Assembly: GCF_023822045.1 (NCBI RefSeq)
Contig: NZ_CP084712.1
Coordinates: 3,100,001 to 3,164,000 of the forward strand
DNA length: 64,000 nt
Origin: Sphingopyxis sp. USTB-05
GTDB taxonomy: Bacteria > Pseudomonadota > Alphaproteobacteria > Sphingomonadales > Sphingomonadaceae
Reading direction: 5' to 3'
In this document: positions 53,544-63,140 of the stretch, piece by piece
How the letters are laid out: every line of letters starts with the position of its first letter
How positions within the stretch are numbered: position 1 is the stretch's first letter
The notes under the pieces: model-generated
What the model was told of the DNA's origin: nothing
Database searches by the model: none
What the model saw: only the letters and a program-made list of their open reading frames with translations
Translations under genes and position numbers: made by a program

Positions 53544-55787
53544 ATGACTCAGCAAGCGCCCACCATCACCCCCGAAATCGTCGCCGAGCATGGGCTTTCG
53601 CCCGAGGAATATGATCGCGTCCTGAACGCGATCGGGCGTGAGCCCAACCTCGTCGAACTCGGCATCTTCTCGGTCATGTGGTCGGAGCATTGCAGTTATA
53701 AAAGCTCGCGCCTCCATTTGAAGAAACTGCCGACGGAGGCCCCATGGGTGATCTGCGGCCCCGGCGAAAATGCCGGCGTCATCGATATCGGCGAAGGGCC
53801 GGACGGCAAGAAGCTCGCCGCCATCTTCAAGATGGAGAGCCACAACCACCCGTCGTACATCGAACCCTATCAGGGCGCGGCGACCGGGGTTGGCGGCATC
53901 TTGCGCGACGTATTTACGATGGGCGCGCGCCCCGTCGCGAACCTCAACGCGCTGCGCTTCGGCCGCCCCGACCATCCGAAGATGAAGCACCTCATCTCGG
54001 GCGTCGTCCATGGCATCGGCGGTTATGGCAATTGCGTCGGCGTCCCGACGGTCGGCGGCGAAGTCAATTTCCACAAGGCCTATGACGGCAATATCCTCGT
54101 CAATGCGATGACCGTCGGCGTCGCCGAGCAGGACAAGATTTTTTATTCGGCCGCCAGCGGCGTCGGCAATCCGATCGTCTATGTCGGATCGAAGACCGGC
54201 CGCGACGGCATCCACGGCGCGACGATGGCCTCGGCCGACTTTGGCGAGGATGCCGAAGAAAAGCGCCCGACGGTTCAGGTCGGCGACCCCTTCACCGAAA
54301 AATTGCTGATCGAGGCTTGCCTCGAACTGATGGCGTCGGACGCAATCGTCGCGATTCAGGATATGGGCGCCGCGGGCCTCACCTCGTCGTCGGTCGAAAT
54401 GGCATCGAAGGGCGGCGTCGGCCTCCACCTAAAAATGGACGACGTGCCGCAGCGCGAAACCGGCATGACGGCGTATGAGATGATGCTGTCTGAAAGCCAG
54501 GAACGCATGCTGATGGTGCTGAAGCCCGGCCGCGAGGATTTCGCCGCCGCGATCTTCCACAAATGGGAGCTCGACTTTGCGGTCATCGGCACCGTCACCG
54601 ACACCGGCCGGATGGTGCTCGAACATCATGGCGAGATCGTGTGCGACATTCCGCTCGCGCCGCTCGCCGACGACGCGCCGCTCTATGACCGCCCACATGT
54701 TCCAACGCCGAAGCAGGGCGAACTCACCAACGTCCCCGAGACGAAGGATGTCGCCGCCGACCTCAAGACGCTGATGGGCACCCCCGACATCGCCAGTCGC
54801 CGCTGGATTTACGAACAATATGACAGCCAGGTCGGCGCCGACACGCTGCAGACCGGCGGTGACGCCGCGCTCGTCCGCATCCACGGCACGAGCCGCGCGC
54901 TCGCCATGTCGACCGACTGCACCCCGCGCTATTGCTATGCCGACCCGGTCGAGGGCGGCAAGCAGGCGGTCGCTGAGACCTGGCGCAACATAACCGCGGT
55001 CGGCGCGACCCCGCTCGCGATCACCAATTGCCTGAACTTTGCCAATCCGCAGCGCCCCGAAATCATGGGGCAGATCACCGGCTGCCTCGACGGCATGGCA
55101 CAGGCCTGCCGTGCGCTCGACTATCCGATCGTCTCGGGCAACGTCAGTCTCTATAACGAGAGCAAGGCAACCGGCGGCGGCAGCGCGATCCTTCCGACCC
55201 CCGCGATCGGCGGCGTCGGCGTGATCGAGGATCTGAACCGCGCGGTCGGCATCGGCTTCAAGCGCACCGGCGACATCGTGCTCGCGGTCGGCGAACGCGC
55301 CGGTCATCTAGGCCAGTCGGTGTGGCTCCGCGAAATTCTCGGCCGCGAGGAAGGCCCGCCGCCGCCGGTCGACCTCCGCGCCGAAAAACGCACCGGTGAC
55401 TTCATTCGCGGCGCGATCAACGCCGGCTGGATCACGGCCTGCCACGATGTATCCGACGGCGGCATGGCGGTGACGCTGGCCGAAATGGCATTGAAGTCGA
55501 ACATCGGCGTGCTGGTCAGCGAAGAACAGCCCTTCGGTGTCGCTGAAAGCTTCTTCGGCGAGGATCAGGGCCTGTACCTCGTCACCGTCTGCGACACCTG
55601 CCTCGCCGACTTCCTCGACGCCGCCGGCCGTGCCGACGTACCGGTCGATCCCGTCGGCCGCACGATCAAGGACCGCATCGTCTTCGAACTCGAAGGCAGC
55701 GACCATCAGGTGACTCTCGCTGAACTCCGCGAGGCGCATGAGGGTTTCTTCCCGAATTTGATGGGAGCCGACGCGGCGCTCGCCTAA
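53544..55787 (+). CDS. purL: Phosphoribosylformylglycinamidine synthase subunit PurL
   Basis: Encodes 747 aa, the small (Gram-positive/alphaproteobacterial) PurL that works with PurS and PurQ. It has [35 protein letters not shown], the internal repeat with SCDVSDGG-like [17 protein letters not shown] and ATP-site residues. It makes FGAM from FGAR, ATP and glutamine-derived ammonia in purine synthesis. The ATG at 53544 starts [13 protein letters not shown]; the ribosome site is weak. Confidence 0.97.
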   Translation: MTQQAPTITPEIVAEHGLSPEEYDRVLNAIGREPNLVELGIFSVMWSEHCSYKSSRLHLKKLPTEAPWVICGPGENAGVIDIGEGPDGKKLAAIFKMESHNHPSYIEPYQGAATGVGGILRDVFTMGARPVANLNALRFGRPDHPKMKHLISGVVHGIGGYGNCVGVPTVGGEVNFHKAYDGNILVNAMTVGVAEQDKIFYSAASGVGNPIVYVGSKTGRDGIHGATMASADFGEDAEEKRPTVQVGDPFTEKLLIEACLELMASDAIVAIQDMGAAGLTSSSVEMASKGGVGLHLKMDDVPQRETGMTAYEMMLSESQERMLMVLKPGREDFAAAIFHKWELDFAVIGTVTDTGRMVLEHHGEIVCDIPLAPLADDAPLYDRPHVPTPKQGELTNVPETKDVAADLKTLMGTPDIASRRWIYEQYDSQVGADTLQTGGDAALVRIHGTSRALAMSTDCTPRYCYADPVEGGKQAVAETWRNITAVGATPLAITNCLNFANPQRPEIMGQITGCLDGMAQACRALDYPIVSGNVSLYNESKATGGGSAILPTPAIGGVGVIEDLNRAVGIGFKRTGDIVLAVGERAGHLGQSVWLREILGREEGPPPPVDLRAEKRTGDFIRGAINAGWITACHDVSDGGMAVTLAEMALKSNIGVLVSEEQPFGVAESFFGEDQGLYLVTVCDTCLADFLDAAGRADVPVDPVGRTIKDRIVFELEGSDHQVTLAELREAHEGFFPNLMGADAALA

Positions 55788-55810
55788 TTAGCTCGGCGTT
55801 TGCCTCATCC

Positions 55811-55885
55811 GTCATTGCGAGCGTAGCGAAGCAATCCAGAGCGGTGTACGCCTGCTCTGGATTGCTTCGCTACGCTCGCAATGAC
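55811..55885. repeat. Palindromic repeat, copy 3 (perfect 32-bp arms)
   Basis: Arms 55811-55842 and 55854-55885 are perfect inverted copies, starting GTCATTGCGAGCGTAGCGAA, with an 11-base loop. It belongs to the same family as 4841-4915 and 9170-9250 and is the least diverged, so probably the youngest. It lies between purL and the DUF72 gene. Confidence 0.9.
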
Positions 55886-55917
55886 GAAAAATGATTTGGC
55901 ACGGAGGTCACGCGCAT

Positions 55918-56655
55918 ATGAGCATCTATGTCGGCGTCGGGGGCTGGACCTTCGAACCGTGGCGCGGCCCCTTCTACCCCGCCGGGCTCGCGCACAAGCG
56001 AGAGCTCGAATATGCCGGCCAGCACCTGACCGGCATCGAGATCAACGGCACCTACTATGGCAGCCAGAAGCCTGAGACCTTTGCCAATTGGGCCGCATCG
56101 GTCCCCGACGGCTTCAAATTCAGCGTCAAGGCGTCGCGTTTCACGACAAACCGTAAGGTGCTGGCGGAAGGCGCCGCCTCTATCGAGAAGTTCCTGACGC
56201 AGGGCCTGACGCGGCTCGGCGACCGGCTCGGCCCGATCCACTGGCAGTTCATGGCAACGAAGAAGTTCGACCGCGACGATTTCGCAGGCTTCCTAGACTT
56301 GCTGCCCGACAGTCAGGATGGCCTAAAGCTACGTCATGCGATCGAGGTCCGCGACGAAAGCTTCCGCGACCCGAAGTTCGTCGACATGCTCCGCGACCGC
56401 AACATGGCGGCCGTCTACGCCGACAGCGACGAATTCCCGTGCATCGATGAGCAGACGGCGGACTTCACCTATGCGCGGCTCCAGCGCAGCGAGGAGGATG
56501 TCGAAACCGGCTATGACGCCCAGGCGCTCGATCATTGGGCGAAGCGCGCCAAGGATTGGGCGGCCGACGGCCGCGATGCCTATATTTTCTTCATATCCGG
56601 CGCGAAGGTCCGCAACCCCGCGGCCGCGCAGGCACTGATCGCAAAGCTGGATTAG
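55918..56655 (+). CDS. DUF72 protein (YecE-like)
   Basis: Encodes 245 aa of the YecE/DUF72 TIM-barrel family: VGVGGWTFEPWRGPFYP, GIEINGTYYG, FKFSVKASR and AIEVRDESF. Function is not established. AGGAGG-like GGAGGT lies 9 bases before the ATG at 55918. It comes after purL but is separated from it by the repeat. Confidence 0.9.
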   Translation: MSIYVGVGGWTFEPWRGPFYPAGLAHKRELEYAGQHLTGIEINGTYYGSQKPETFANWAASVPDGFKFSVKASRFTTNRKVLAEGAASIEKFLTQGLTRLGDRLGPIHWQFMATKKFDRDDFAGFLDLLPDSQDGLKLRHAIEVRDESFRDPKFVDMLRDRNMAAVYADSDEFPCIDEQTADFTYARLQRSEEDVETGYDAQALDHWAKRAKDWAADGRDAYIFFISGAKVRNPAAAQALIAKLD

Positions 56656-56661
56656 CGGGGT

Positions 56662-56679
56662 CCCCGGCTTTCGCCGGGG
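56662..56679. repeat. CCCCGGC hairpin element, copy 2
   Basis: CCCCGGC-TTTC-GCCGGGG between the convergent ends of the DUF72 and COQ4-family genes; reverse complement of the element at 6713-6730. It may act as a terminator for both genes. Confidence 0.6.
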
Positions 56680-56685
56680 CGCAGT

Positions 56686-57465
56686 TCAGGCCATTGCAGC
56701 CTTTGCCGCAAGGAAATTGTACGGATCGATGCCGCGGTTGCGGTAAGCGCGGTGCGCTTCCTGATAAAGCGTCGGCTCGCCGATGCCGAGGCGCGCACGC
56801 GCGGCGTCGAGCGGTTCGGCAAGCAGCGAGCGGATGTCCTGCTCGATGATTGCTTTCGACGCTTTGCCGTGGCGCTGGCCCTGGCGGATCGCGCCCATCA
56901 CCGGCGCGTCGCTCTTGACGCCGCGCTTCACTTCATAGCCGCCGGCATAGGCGATGAAGGCATTGCCGTAATTGCCCGTCTGGCCATAGGTGAAACCGAG
57001 CACGCACTGTTCGCCCAGCGCATCGCGGCCATAGCCGGTCAGAATGTGGAACAGGTCGTGTGTGTCGCGCAGGCGGTTCGAATACCATTGCACTTGGTCG
57101 TCATATTGCGGGCGGCCCATCTTCTCGCTCTCGGCGACAAGCCCCGCCGCCGACAGGCCTTCACGGCGCATGAAGGTGACATAGGCGTGGCCGACGGTGC
57201 CTTCGGGCAAAGCATCGATCCAGCTATGATCGTCGAGCAGGTCGGGGAGATAGGGTTCGCGCTCCATGAGCTGCTTGCCAAAATCGCTTTCGACGAAGGC
57301 GCGCGCGTCGTCCATGAAGCCCTTGCGCGGCAGATTTTCAAAGATGTGGAACACCTGTTCGGTGTCTTCCTTGTCCTTGATGAGCTTGCGGAAGTGCGCG
57401 AACGCCTTGAACGGGCGGAACTTCGCGGGAATGCGATCGGGGTGGGAGAAGATCGTGGGGGTCAT
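56686..57465 (-). CDS. COQ4-family protein
   Basis: Encodes 259 aa. The Coq4 zinc-ligand motif is seen in DTHDLFHILTGYGRDALGE, and other blocks such as YGQTGNYGNAF fit the family. COQ4 proteins support ubiquinone (coenzyme Q) biosynthesis, where human COQ4 is reported to act in C1 decarboxylation and hydroxylation; bacterial roles are less clear. The start at 57465 begins MTPTIFSHPDRIPAKF. A promoter overlapped by a palindrome lies just upstream, suggesting repressor control. Confidence 0.85.
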   Translation of the reverse strand: MTPTIFSHPDRIPAKFRPFKAFAHFRKLIKDKEDTEQVFHIFENLPRKGFMDDARAFVESDFGKQLMEREPYLPDLLDDHSWIDALPEGTVGHAYVTFMRREGLSAAGLVAESEKMGRPQYDDQVQWYSNRLRDTHDLFHILTGYGRDALGEQCVLGFTYGQTGNYGNAFIAYAGGYEVKRGVKSDAPVMGAIRQGQRHGKASKAIIEQDIRSLLAEPLDAARARLGIGEPTLYQEAHRAYRNRGIDPYNFLAAKAAMA

Positions 57466-57497
57466 GACTATTCTCGTTCGAATCAGGTGATGCTGTG

Positions 57498-57525
57498 CAA
57501 ATAGCATTACTGACATAGATGTCAA
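57498..57525 (-). promoter_or_regulatory. Promoter with overlapping operator upstream of the COQ4-family gene
   Basis: On the minus strand TTGACA (57525-57520), 16 bases, TATTTG (57503-57498), a housekeeping-type promoter. TGACAT-AG-ATGTCA (57511-57524) is a perfect palindrome covering the -35 region, typical of a TetR- or MarR-type repressor site. No such regulator is adjacent. Confidence 0.6.
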
Positions 57526-57605
57526 TAGTCGCTGAATGCCGAAACTCCTCGACGCGTTTTACGGCGCGCGATACGCCTTGCCATCCACCGAAGGGGGCAG
57601 CGGGC

Positions 57606-58853
57606 ATGGCCATGGCATCGACACGTTACGAAAGCCTCGACGCGATCCGCGGCGTGGCGGTTATGGGCATATTGGCAATGAATATTGCCGCCTTTGCCCT
57701 GCCCTTTGCGGCCTATTCCAACCCGATGGCGGGGGGACCGGTCGGCTCGATCGATCTTGGCACCTGGTTCTTCAACTTTGTACTGATTGATTCCAAGATG
57801 CGCGGAATGTTCTCGATGCTTTTCGGCGCGAGCACCTTGCTCGTCATCGAGAGCGCGGACAGCGCCGGGCGCAGCGCCGCGAGCGTCCATTATTCCCGGA
57901 TGTTCTGGCTGGCTCTCTTCGGCCTCGCCCATTTCTACCTTATCTGGTTCGGTGACATATTGTTCCTGTACGCGATGTGCGGCTTGCTCCTTTTCGCGTT
58001 CCGCAATCTTTCGGTGAAGGCGCTGACGATCTGGGCGATCGTCTTTTTCGTCATCGGCATCGGTTTTCTCGGATCGGGATGGGCCGTGATGGCGCTGGCC
58101 GAAGCAGGTAAGCTGCCGGCCGACATGATGGGCGAGATGCGCAAGGGCCTTGCCGAAATGGATGCCGAGATGGGCCCCGGCGCGGCGAGTTATGCCAAGG
58201 AAATGGCAATCTATCTCGGCAGTTACGCCAGCATCGTCGCGCATCGTACCGGCGAGACGCTGACCGAGCCCTTCGTCGCGGTAATGATGTTCCTGTGGGA
58301 GACGATGGGCCTGATGCTGCTGGGCATGGCGTTGTTCAAGTCGCGCATGCTGACCGGCGACTGGGAGCCCGCCCGGTATCGCAAATGGGCGCTGCGCTGC
58401 TTCCTGATCGGCGTACCGCCGCTAATTGCACTCGCCTGTTACCAGATCGCGAGCGGGTTCAGCGCGGTGTCGACTTTCGGCGCGACGCTGTCGCTGTCGA
58501 CGCCATTCGATATTGTGATGACGATCGGCTGGGCCGCACTCATCATGTGGCTGATCAAGGTGAAAGCCAACGACGCGATCCGTATGCGACTTGCCGCGAC
58601 CGGACGCATGGCCTTCACCAACTATCTCACGACATCGATCGTCATGACGACGATCTTCTATGGCTATGGGCTGGGCTTGTTCGGGAGCATTGGCCGGACC
58701 GCGCTCTATCTCTTCTGTTTCGGAATGTGGGCCGCGATGCTGTTCTGGTCAAAGCCGTGGCTCGCGCGCTTCCACTATGGACCACTCGAATGGTTATGGC
58801 GCAGCCTGTCGCGCTGGCAGGTGCAACCGATGCGAAAAACTGCGGCTCAATAG
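57606..58853 (+). CDS. DUF418 membrane protein
   Basis: Encodes 415 aa with about ten transmembrane helices. Family features are the N-terminal RYESLDAIRGVAVMGILAMNI and the C-terminal DUF418 region GRMAFTNYLTTSIVMTTIFYGYG. Function is unknown; relatives include acyltransferase-3-like or heparan-acetyltransferase-like membrane proteins. GGGGG lies 9 bases before the ATG at 57606. The 3' end overlaps the Hpt gene by 7 bases. Confidence 0.88.
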   Translation: MAMASTRYESLDAIRGVAVMGILAMNIAAFALPFAAYSNPMAGGPVGSIDLGTWFFNFVLIDSKMRGMFSMLFGASTLLVIESADSAGRSAASVHYSRMFWLALFGLAHFYLIWFGDILFLYAMCGLLLFAFRNLSVKALTIWAIVFFVIGIGFLGSGWAVMALAEAGKLPADMMGEMRKGLAEMDAEMGPGAASYAKEMAIYLGSYASIVAHRTGETLTEPFVAVMMFLWETMGLMLLGMALFKSRMLTGDWEPARYRKWALRCFLIGVPPLIALACYQIASGFSAVSTFGATLSLSTPFDIVMTIGWAALIMWLIKVKANDAIRMRLAATGRMAFTNYLTTSIVMTTIFYGYGLGLFGSIGRTALYLFCFGMWAAMLFWSKPWLARFHYGPLEWLWRSLSRWQVQPMRKTAAQ

Positions 58854-59251
58854 CCGATGGCGCGATCGAAGCCCGACGGGCGACGCTGGACGAGCGGATT
58901 GGCCTCGCGTTCAAGCGCGCCGAGCGTTTCCTCAAACATCGGACGAAGCGCGACGACGCGCGGCAGATATTCCTCAGGACTGATCTGGCTCTCGACACAG
59001 TGCCGCGCGAAAACCTCGATATCCTCGGCGAGCGCGCCGAGCCTTTCGCCGCCGAACTGACGCGCTTCGCTTTTCAGCGTGTGCGCGGGCATGACAAGGC
59101 CGCCCGCGTCGCGCGCGCGCATCGCCTCTTCGATCGCGGCAACCGATTTGATGCCGTCTTCGCGAAAATAGCCGAGAATCCTTACAAACGCCGCGCCCAA
59201 CTGGGTGCGCGTCGCGCGAAATTCATCCCAATCGACCAGGATTTCGTCCAA
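58847..59251 (-). CDS. Stand-alone histidine phosphotransfer (Hpt) protein
   Basis: Encodes 134 aa with the Hpt helix PAHTLKSEARQFGGERLGALAEDIE, which contains the phospho-acceptor His. It would relay phosphate between a hybrid kinase and a response regulator. No partner is adjacent. The start codon is TTG at 59251 with AAGGGACGG upstream; no ATG lies in frame before the conserved region. Confidence 0.85.
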   Translation of the reverse strand: MDEILVDWDEFRATRTQLGAAFVRILGYFREDGIKSVAAIEEAMRARDAGGLVMPAHTLKSEARQFGGERLGALAEDIEVFARHCVESQISPEEYLPRVVALRPMFEETLGALEREANPLVQRRPSGFDRAIGY

Positions 59252-59368
59252 TGTTCCGTCCCTTGGTATTCAAATTCGGTCGTGGTCCCGGCCGATCCAT
59301 GCCCCAGCTTCGGTAAAAAAGACGTTACAATACCCGCGCCCGGATGACGAAAGGCGCCCCATTTTGGA

Positions 59369-59599
59369 TCAGCGCCGGACTCGCCAGCCTGCGTCACCCG
59401 AAGGGGACACGGTATCTTCGACCGACCAGCCATGCTCGCCTGCCAGTGCTGCGACCTCGCGCGCCGCCTGCGGATCGTCGGCGAGCAGCAGGACATCGGC
59501 CGTCTCGCGCAGCGCCCGCGCCAGCCTGAGCGCCGGCCAGGGGCAGCGCATCCCGCGCGCATCGACGACGCGCGTCCCCAATGCGTCAGGTCCGGTCAT
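59369..59599 (-). CDS. TusA/SirA-like sulfurtransferase
   Basis: Encodes 76 aa. The CPxP motif is present (RGMRCPWPALRLARAL), with the sulfur-carrying Cys. TusA relays sulfur from cysteine desulfurase in tRNA thiolation and other pathways. The ATG overlaps the der stop by 4 bases (ATGA), so it is coupled to the GTPase gene. The true role may be sulfur trafficking rather than tRNA 2-thiouridine. Confidence 0.88.
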   Translation of the reverse strand: MTGPDALGTRVVDARGMRCPWPALRLARALRETADVLLLADDPQAAREVAALAGEHGWSVEDTVSPSGDAGWRVRR

Positions 59600-60984
59600 T
59601 CGTCATAGGGATTGCGCGAATTGCGGAAATTGAGGCGTACCGGCACGCCCTGGAACCCCAGTTCCTTGCGCATCCCGTTGACCAGATAGCGTTCATAACT
59701 TCCCGGCAAACTGTCGGTACGCGACCCGAAGACGACGAAGGTCGGCGGCCGCGTGCGCGCCTGCGTGATGTAACGCAGCTTGATACGCTTGCCGCCCGGC
59801 GCCGGTGGCGGATTATTCTCGACCGCCCCTTCGAACCAGCGATTGAGCCGCGCGGTCGAAACACGGTTGGTCCAGATATCGCGCTGTTCGAAAGCGACAC
59901 GGACCAGCGTATCAATCCCCTTGCCCGTCGCGCCTGAGATGCTGAGCACGGGAACGCCCTTCACCTGGCTGAGCCCGTCGTCAAGCGCGTTCCGAACGCC
60001 GTTGAACAGTGCCGAGGGATCTTCGGCGATATCCCATTTGTTGAGCGCGACGATCAGCGCCCGCCCTTCCTGCAGCACCTTGTCGGCGATGCGCAGATCC
60101 TGCGCCTCGAGGCCCTTCGTGGCATCGAGCAGCAGCACCACGACCTCGGCGAAATCGACCGCGTGGAGCGCATCGGCGACCGAGAGCTTTTCGAGCTTGT
60201 CGACGACCTTGGCGCGCTTGCGCATGCCCGCGGTGTCGAAAAGCTGGATTTCGTGGACCTCGCCGTCATTTTCCCATTGCCAGTCGACGCGGATCGAATC
60301 GCGCGTGATCCCCGCCTCGGGCCCGGTGATCAAGCGATCCTCGCCGATCATGCGGTTGATCAGCGTCGATTTGCCCGCGTTCGGACGGCCGACGATCGCC
60401 AGCTTCATCGGTCCGAGCGGCGCGTCCTCATCCTCTTCGCCTTCCACCGGCGGCGGAAAGGCTTCGGCTTCAGCCGCGTCATAAGCCTCGATGATCGGAC
60501 GCAGCGCATCGAACAGGTCGACGACCCCCTCGCCATGCTCGGCGCTGAGCGCGATCGGATTGTCGAAGCCGAGCGAATAGCTCTCCATCAGGCCGTTTTC
60601 GCCCTGCTTCCCCTCAGCCTTGTTGACGAGGAGAATGATCGGCGTGTCCTCGCTGCGCAGCCAGCGCGCGATTTCCTCGTCGAGCGGAGTTACGCCCGCA
60701 CGGCCGTCGATCATGAACAGCGCCGCATCGGCCTCGCGCACCGCCTTTTCGGTCTGCACGCGCATCCGGCCGGGCAGCGTCGCCGCGTCATAATCCTCGA
60801 AACCGGCGGTATCGACGATGGTGAACTTCAGGCCGAGCAGTTCACCGTCGCCCTCGCGCCGGTCGCGCGTGACTCCGGGCTGGTCGTCGACGAGCGCAAG
60901 GCGCTTGCCGACCAGCCGGTTGAACAGCGTCGATTTGCCGACATTGGGGCGGCCGACAATGGCGATCGTCGCGAATCGCGACAT
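59596..60984 (-). CDS. der: Ribosome biogenesis GTPase Der
   Basis: Encodes 462 aa with two tandem G domains, each with a P-loop (GRPNVGKSTLFNRL and GRPNAGKSTLINRM), DxxG and NKxD motifs (LLVNKAEG, VALNKWDI), and a C-terminal KH-like domain. It is needed for 50S subunit maturation. It follows bamB by 46 bases on the minus strand and overlaps the TusA-like gene. Confidence 0.97.
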   Translation of the reverse strand: MSRFATIAIVGRPNVGKSTLFNRLVGKRLALVDDQPGVTRDRREGDGELLGLKFTIVDTAGFEDYDAATLPGRMRVQTEKAVREADAALFMIDGRAGVTPLDEEIARWLRSEDTPIILLVNKAEGKQGENGLMESYSLGFDNPIALSAEHGEGVVDLFDALRPIIEAYDAAEAEAFPPPVEGEEDEDAPLGPMKLAIVGRPNAGKSTLINRMIGEDRLITGPEAGITRDSIRVDWQWENDGEVHEIQLFDTAGMRKRAKVVDKLEKLSVADALHAVDFAEVVVLLLDATKGLEAQDLRIADKVLQEGRALIVALNKWDIAEDPSALFNGVRNALDDGLSQVKGVPVLSISGATGKGIDTLVRVAFEQRDIWTNRVSTARLNRWFEGAVENNPPPAPGGKRIKLRYITQARTRPPTFVVFGSRTDSLPGSYERYLVNGMRKELGFQGVPVRLNFRNSRNPYDE

Positions 60985-61030
60985 GGCTTGGTTCCTATCC
61001 TATCCGGGCCACCCCGGCCCGGACGCTGTA

Positions 61031-62365
61031 TCAGCGCCAGGCCGTGAGCTTTCCATCGTCCGCGAGGACGTACAAAATATTATTCGCAACCACCGGCGGC
61101 TGCGACAGCGACGATTTGAATTCGGTCGATCCCAGCAGCGATCCGTCGGTCGGCGAGAATTCGGACAACGTGCCTTCGCTGTTCACCGCGATCAAACGGC
61201 CGCCCGCAAGAATCGGGCCGGTCCAGCGGATCGGGTCCTTCTTCTTCTTTTCGGTTTCAACGCGGAAACGCGCGAGCTGCTGCATCCAACGTACCTTGCC
61301 GCTGGTGCGAGCGACGCACAGAAGCTTGGCATCGTCGGTCATGGCATAGACCCACTCGCCAACGACATAGGGCGTCGAAATGCCGGCGATCGAGATTTCC
61401 CAGCTACGCTGGCCCGTGACGAGTTCATAGCTCGCCATGCGGCCGCCCTGACCGAGCGCGAAGACGCGGCCACGGTCGACGACCGGATCGGCATCGACGT
61501 CGGTGAGCGTCGAAACCGACAGCGCCATCGACGTGCGCGCAAGCGCATCTTCCCACAGGTCGCGGCCGTTTTCGTAACGATAGGCCTGCACTTCACCCGA
61601 CGAGAAGCCAGCGACGATCGTCCCCTGCCCGGCTGCGGGCGACGCGGCGCCAAACACGCTGCCCGGCTCCATCGATGCGGTCGCCTGCCACTGCACCGCG
61701 CCATCGGCGGCGTTGAGGGCAAAAATCTGATTGTCCTGGCTGATCACATAGACCCCGCCAAAGGCGATCGTCGGCGCGCCGCGCAGGGGCCCCGAAGGCT
61801 TTACCTTCCAGATCACCGAGCCGTCCGCAACGTTCAGCGCCGCGACATCGCCGACGCCGCTCGTGGCATAAACCACATTGCCGTCGACCCCGGCACCACC
61901 GCCGAACAGCGATGCCTTGAAATCCTTGCCCGTGCTGCCGATCGCGGCGCTCCACAATTTCGCGCCCGTATCGGCGGCGAAAGCGGTGACGACAGCATCG
62001 GTATCGACGACGAACAGCCGGTTGTCGGCAATCACGGGCGAGGCCGCGATCCGCTGTTTGTTCGTGTTGCCCGCGATGCTGGTTTCCCACAGCTTGGTTC
62101 GCGTGGCGGCGAGCGCCGGATGACCCATCGATTTCGAAGCGTTGCCGCCCGACTGCGCCCAATTGGCGTTGACCGCCGGTTCGGGAAGCACGACCGCGAT
62201 CGATGCGGTGGCGGGATCGACCTTGACGCTGTTGTCGTTCGACAGGATCGACACGCGGTCACCCACCGTCGGGGTCTTCGGTCCGCCGTCGCCCTTGAGC
62301 ACCCCACATGCCGTGAGCGGCAGCGCCAGCAGCGCCGCATAAATTCCGTAACGCGCTTTCCGCAT
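61031..62365 (-). CDS. bamB: Outer membrane protein assembly factor BamB
   Basis: Encodes 444 aa. A lipoprotein signal (ALLALPLTAC, lipobox LTAC) precedes a PQQ-type beta-propeller with repeated blades (GAKLWSAAIGSTGK, GAVQWQATASMEPG, GQRSWEISIAG). It is part of the BAM machine in the outer membrane. The start at 62365 gives MRKARYGIYAALL. It lies one base after the YfgM-like stop, and bamB-der linkage is common in proteobacteria. Confidence 0.95.
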   Translation of the reverse strand: MRKARYGIYAALLALPLTACGVLKGDGGPKTPTVGDRVSILSNDNSVKVDPATASIAVVLPEPAVNANWAQSGGNASKSMGHPALAATRTKLWETSIAGNTNKQRIAASPVIADNRLFVVDTDAVVTAFAADTGAKLWSAAIGSTGKDFKASLFGGGAGVDGNVVYATSGVGDVAALNVADGSVIWKVKPSGPLRGAPTIAFGGVYVISQDNQIFALNAADGAVQWQATASMEPGSVFGAASPAAGQGTIVAGFSSGEVQAYRYENGRDLWEDALARTSMALSVSTLTDVDADPVVDRGRVFALGQGGRMASYELVTGQRSWEISIAGISTPYVVGEWVYAMTDDAKLLCVARTSGKVRWMQQLARFRVETEKKKKDPIRWTGPILAGGRLIAVNSEGTLSEFSPTDGSLLGSTEFKSSLSQPPVVANNILYVLADDGKLTAWR

Positions 62366-62366
62366 A

Positions 62367-63140
62367 TTAATTGGCTTTCTCAGTCTTTGCGGCTGCCGCT
62401 GCCTTCGGCGCAGCATTGCCTTTCTGGTCCTTTTCGGCGCTTTCGTTCGCGCGATCTGCGACCGCGTCGACGCCGAGCATACCCGCCATCTGCACCGAGC
62501 GCGATTGCAGCGATTTGGAGACGTCGGGCAATTTGGCGATGCGTCCGTAAAGCGCGCCCGCCTGATCGAACTGCCCCAACTGATAATGCGCGGTCGCCGA
62601 AAGTTCGGCGGCGCTCGCGAACCAGCTCGACGCCGGATCCTTTGCGTCGACCATCGGCTTCATTCGCGCGATCACCACCTCGGGCTTCAGCGTGTCATAT
62701 TCAAACGCCGTCTGGCGGATCAGCGCAAGGTCGCGCAGCGCCTGGTCGAGCTTCGTGTCGGCAGCGACTTTCGCCATCAACGCAGCGGCGGCTTTCAGGT
62801 CGCCGGTCTGCGCCTTGATATTCGCTTCCTGCATTTGCGCGACGGCGCGATAGGCGGGATCGCCTTCGGCAACGAGCTTCTCCAGTTCGGCGGTCGCGGC
62901 GCGCGGCTGGTTGGTGCTGAGCTTTTCGAACGCCGCAATCAGTTCTTCGGCCTGTTCGCCGCGCGCGGCATCCTGACGATGGCTCCAGAAGAGATAGCCG
63001 CCGAACGCGAGCAAAGCGGCGAGCACGCCGCCGATGATCCAGCGGCCGTAGCGCTGCATGATCGTGTCGAGCCGGTCCTTGCGGACGGCTTCGTCGACTT
63101 CCTGCAACAGCGCGGCATCATTCGTCGGGCTCAGGGCCAA
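62367..63140 (-). CDS. YfgM-like tetratricopeptide membrane protein
   Basis: Encodes 257 aa with a single transmembrane segment (GRWIIGGVLAALLAFGGYLFW, near residues 32-52) and a periplasmic TPR-like helical part. This matches YfgM, an ancillary partner of SecYEG and periplasmic chaperones, found just upstream of bamB in many genomes. The start is TTG at 63140, with GGAGG 5 bases upstream, directly after the stop of a 36-aa ORF. Confidence 0.87.
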   Translation of the reverse strand: MALSPTNDAALLQEVDEAVRKDRLDTIMQRYGRWIIGGVLAALLAFGGYLFWSHRQDAARGEQAEELIAAFEKLSTNQPRAATAELEKLVAEGDPAYRAVAQMQEANIKAQTGDLKAAAALMAKVAADTKLDQALRDLALIRQTAFEYDTLKPEVVIARMKPMVDAKDPASSWFASAAELSATAHYQLGQFDQAGALYGRIAKLPDVSKSLQSRSVQMAGMLGVDAVADRANESAEKDQKGNAAPKAAAAAKTEKAN

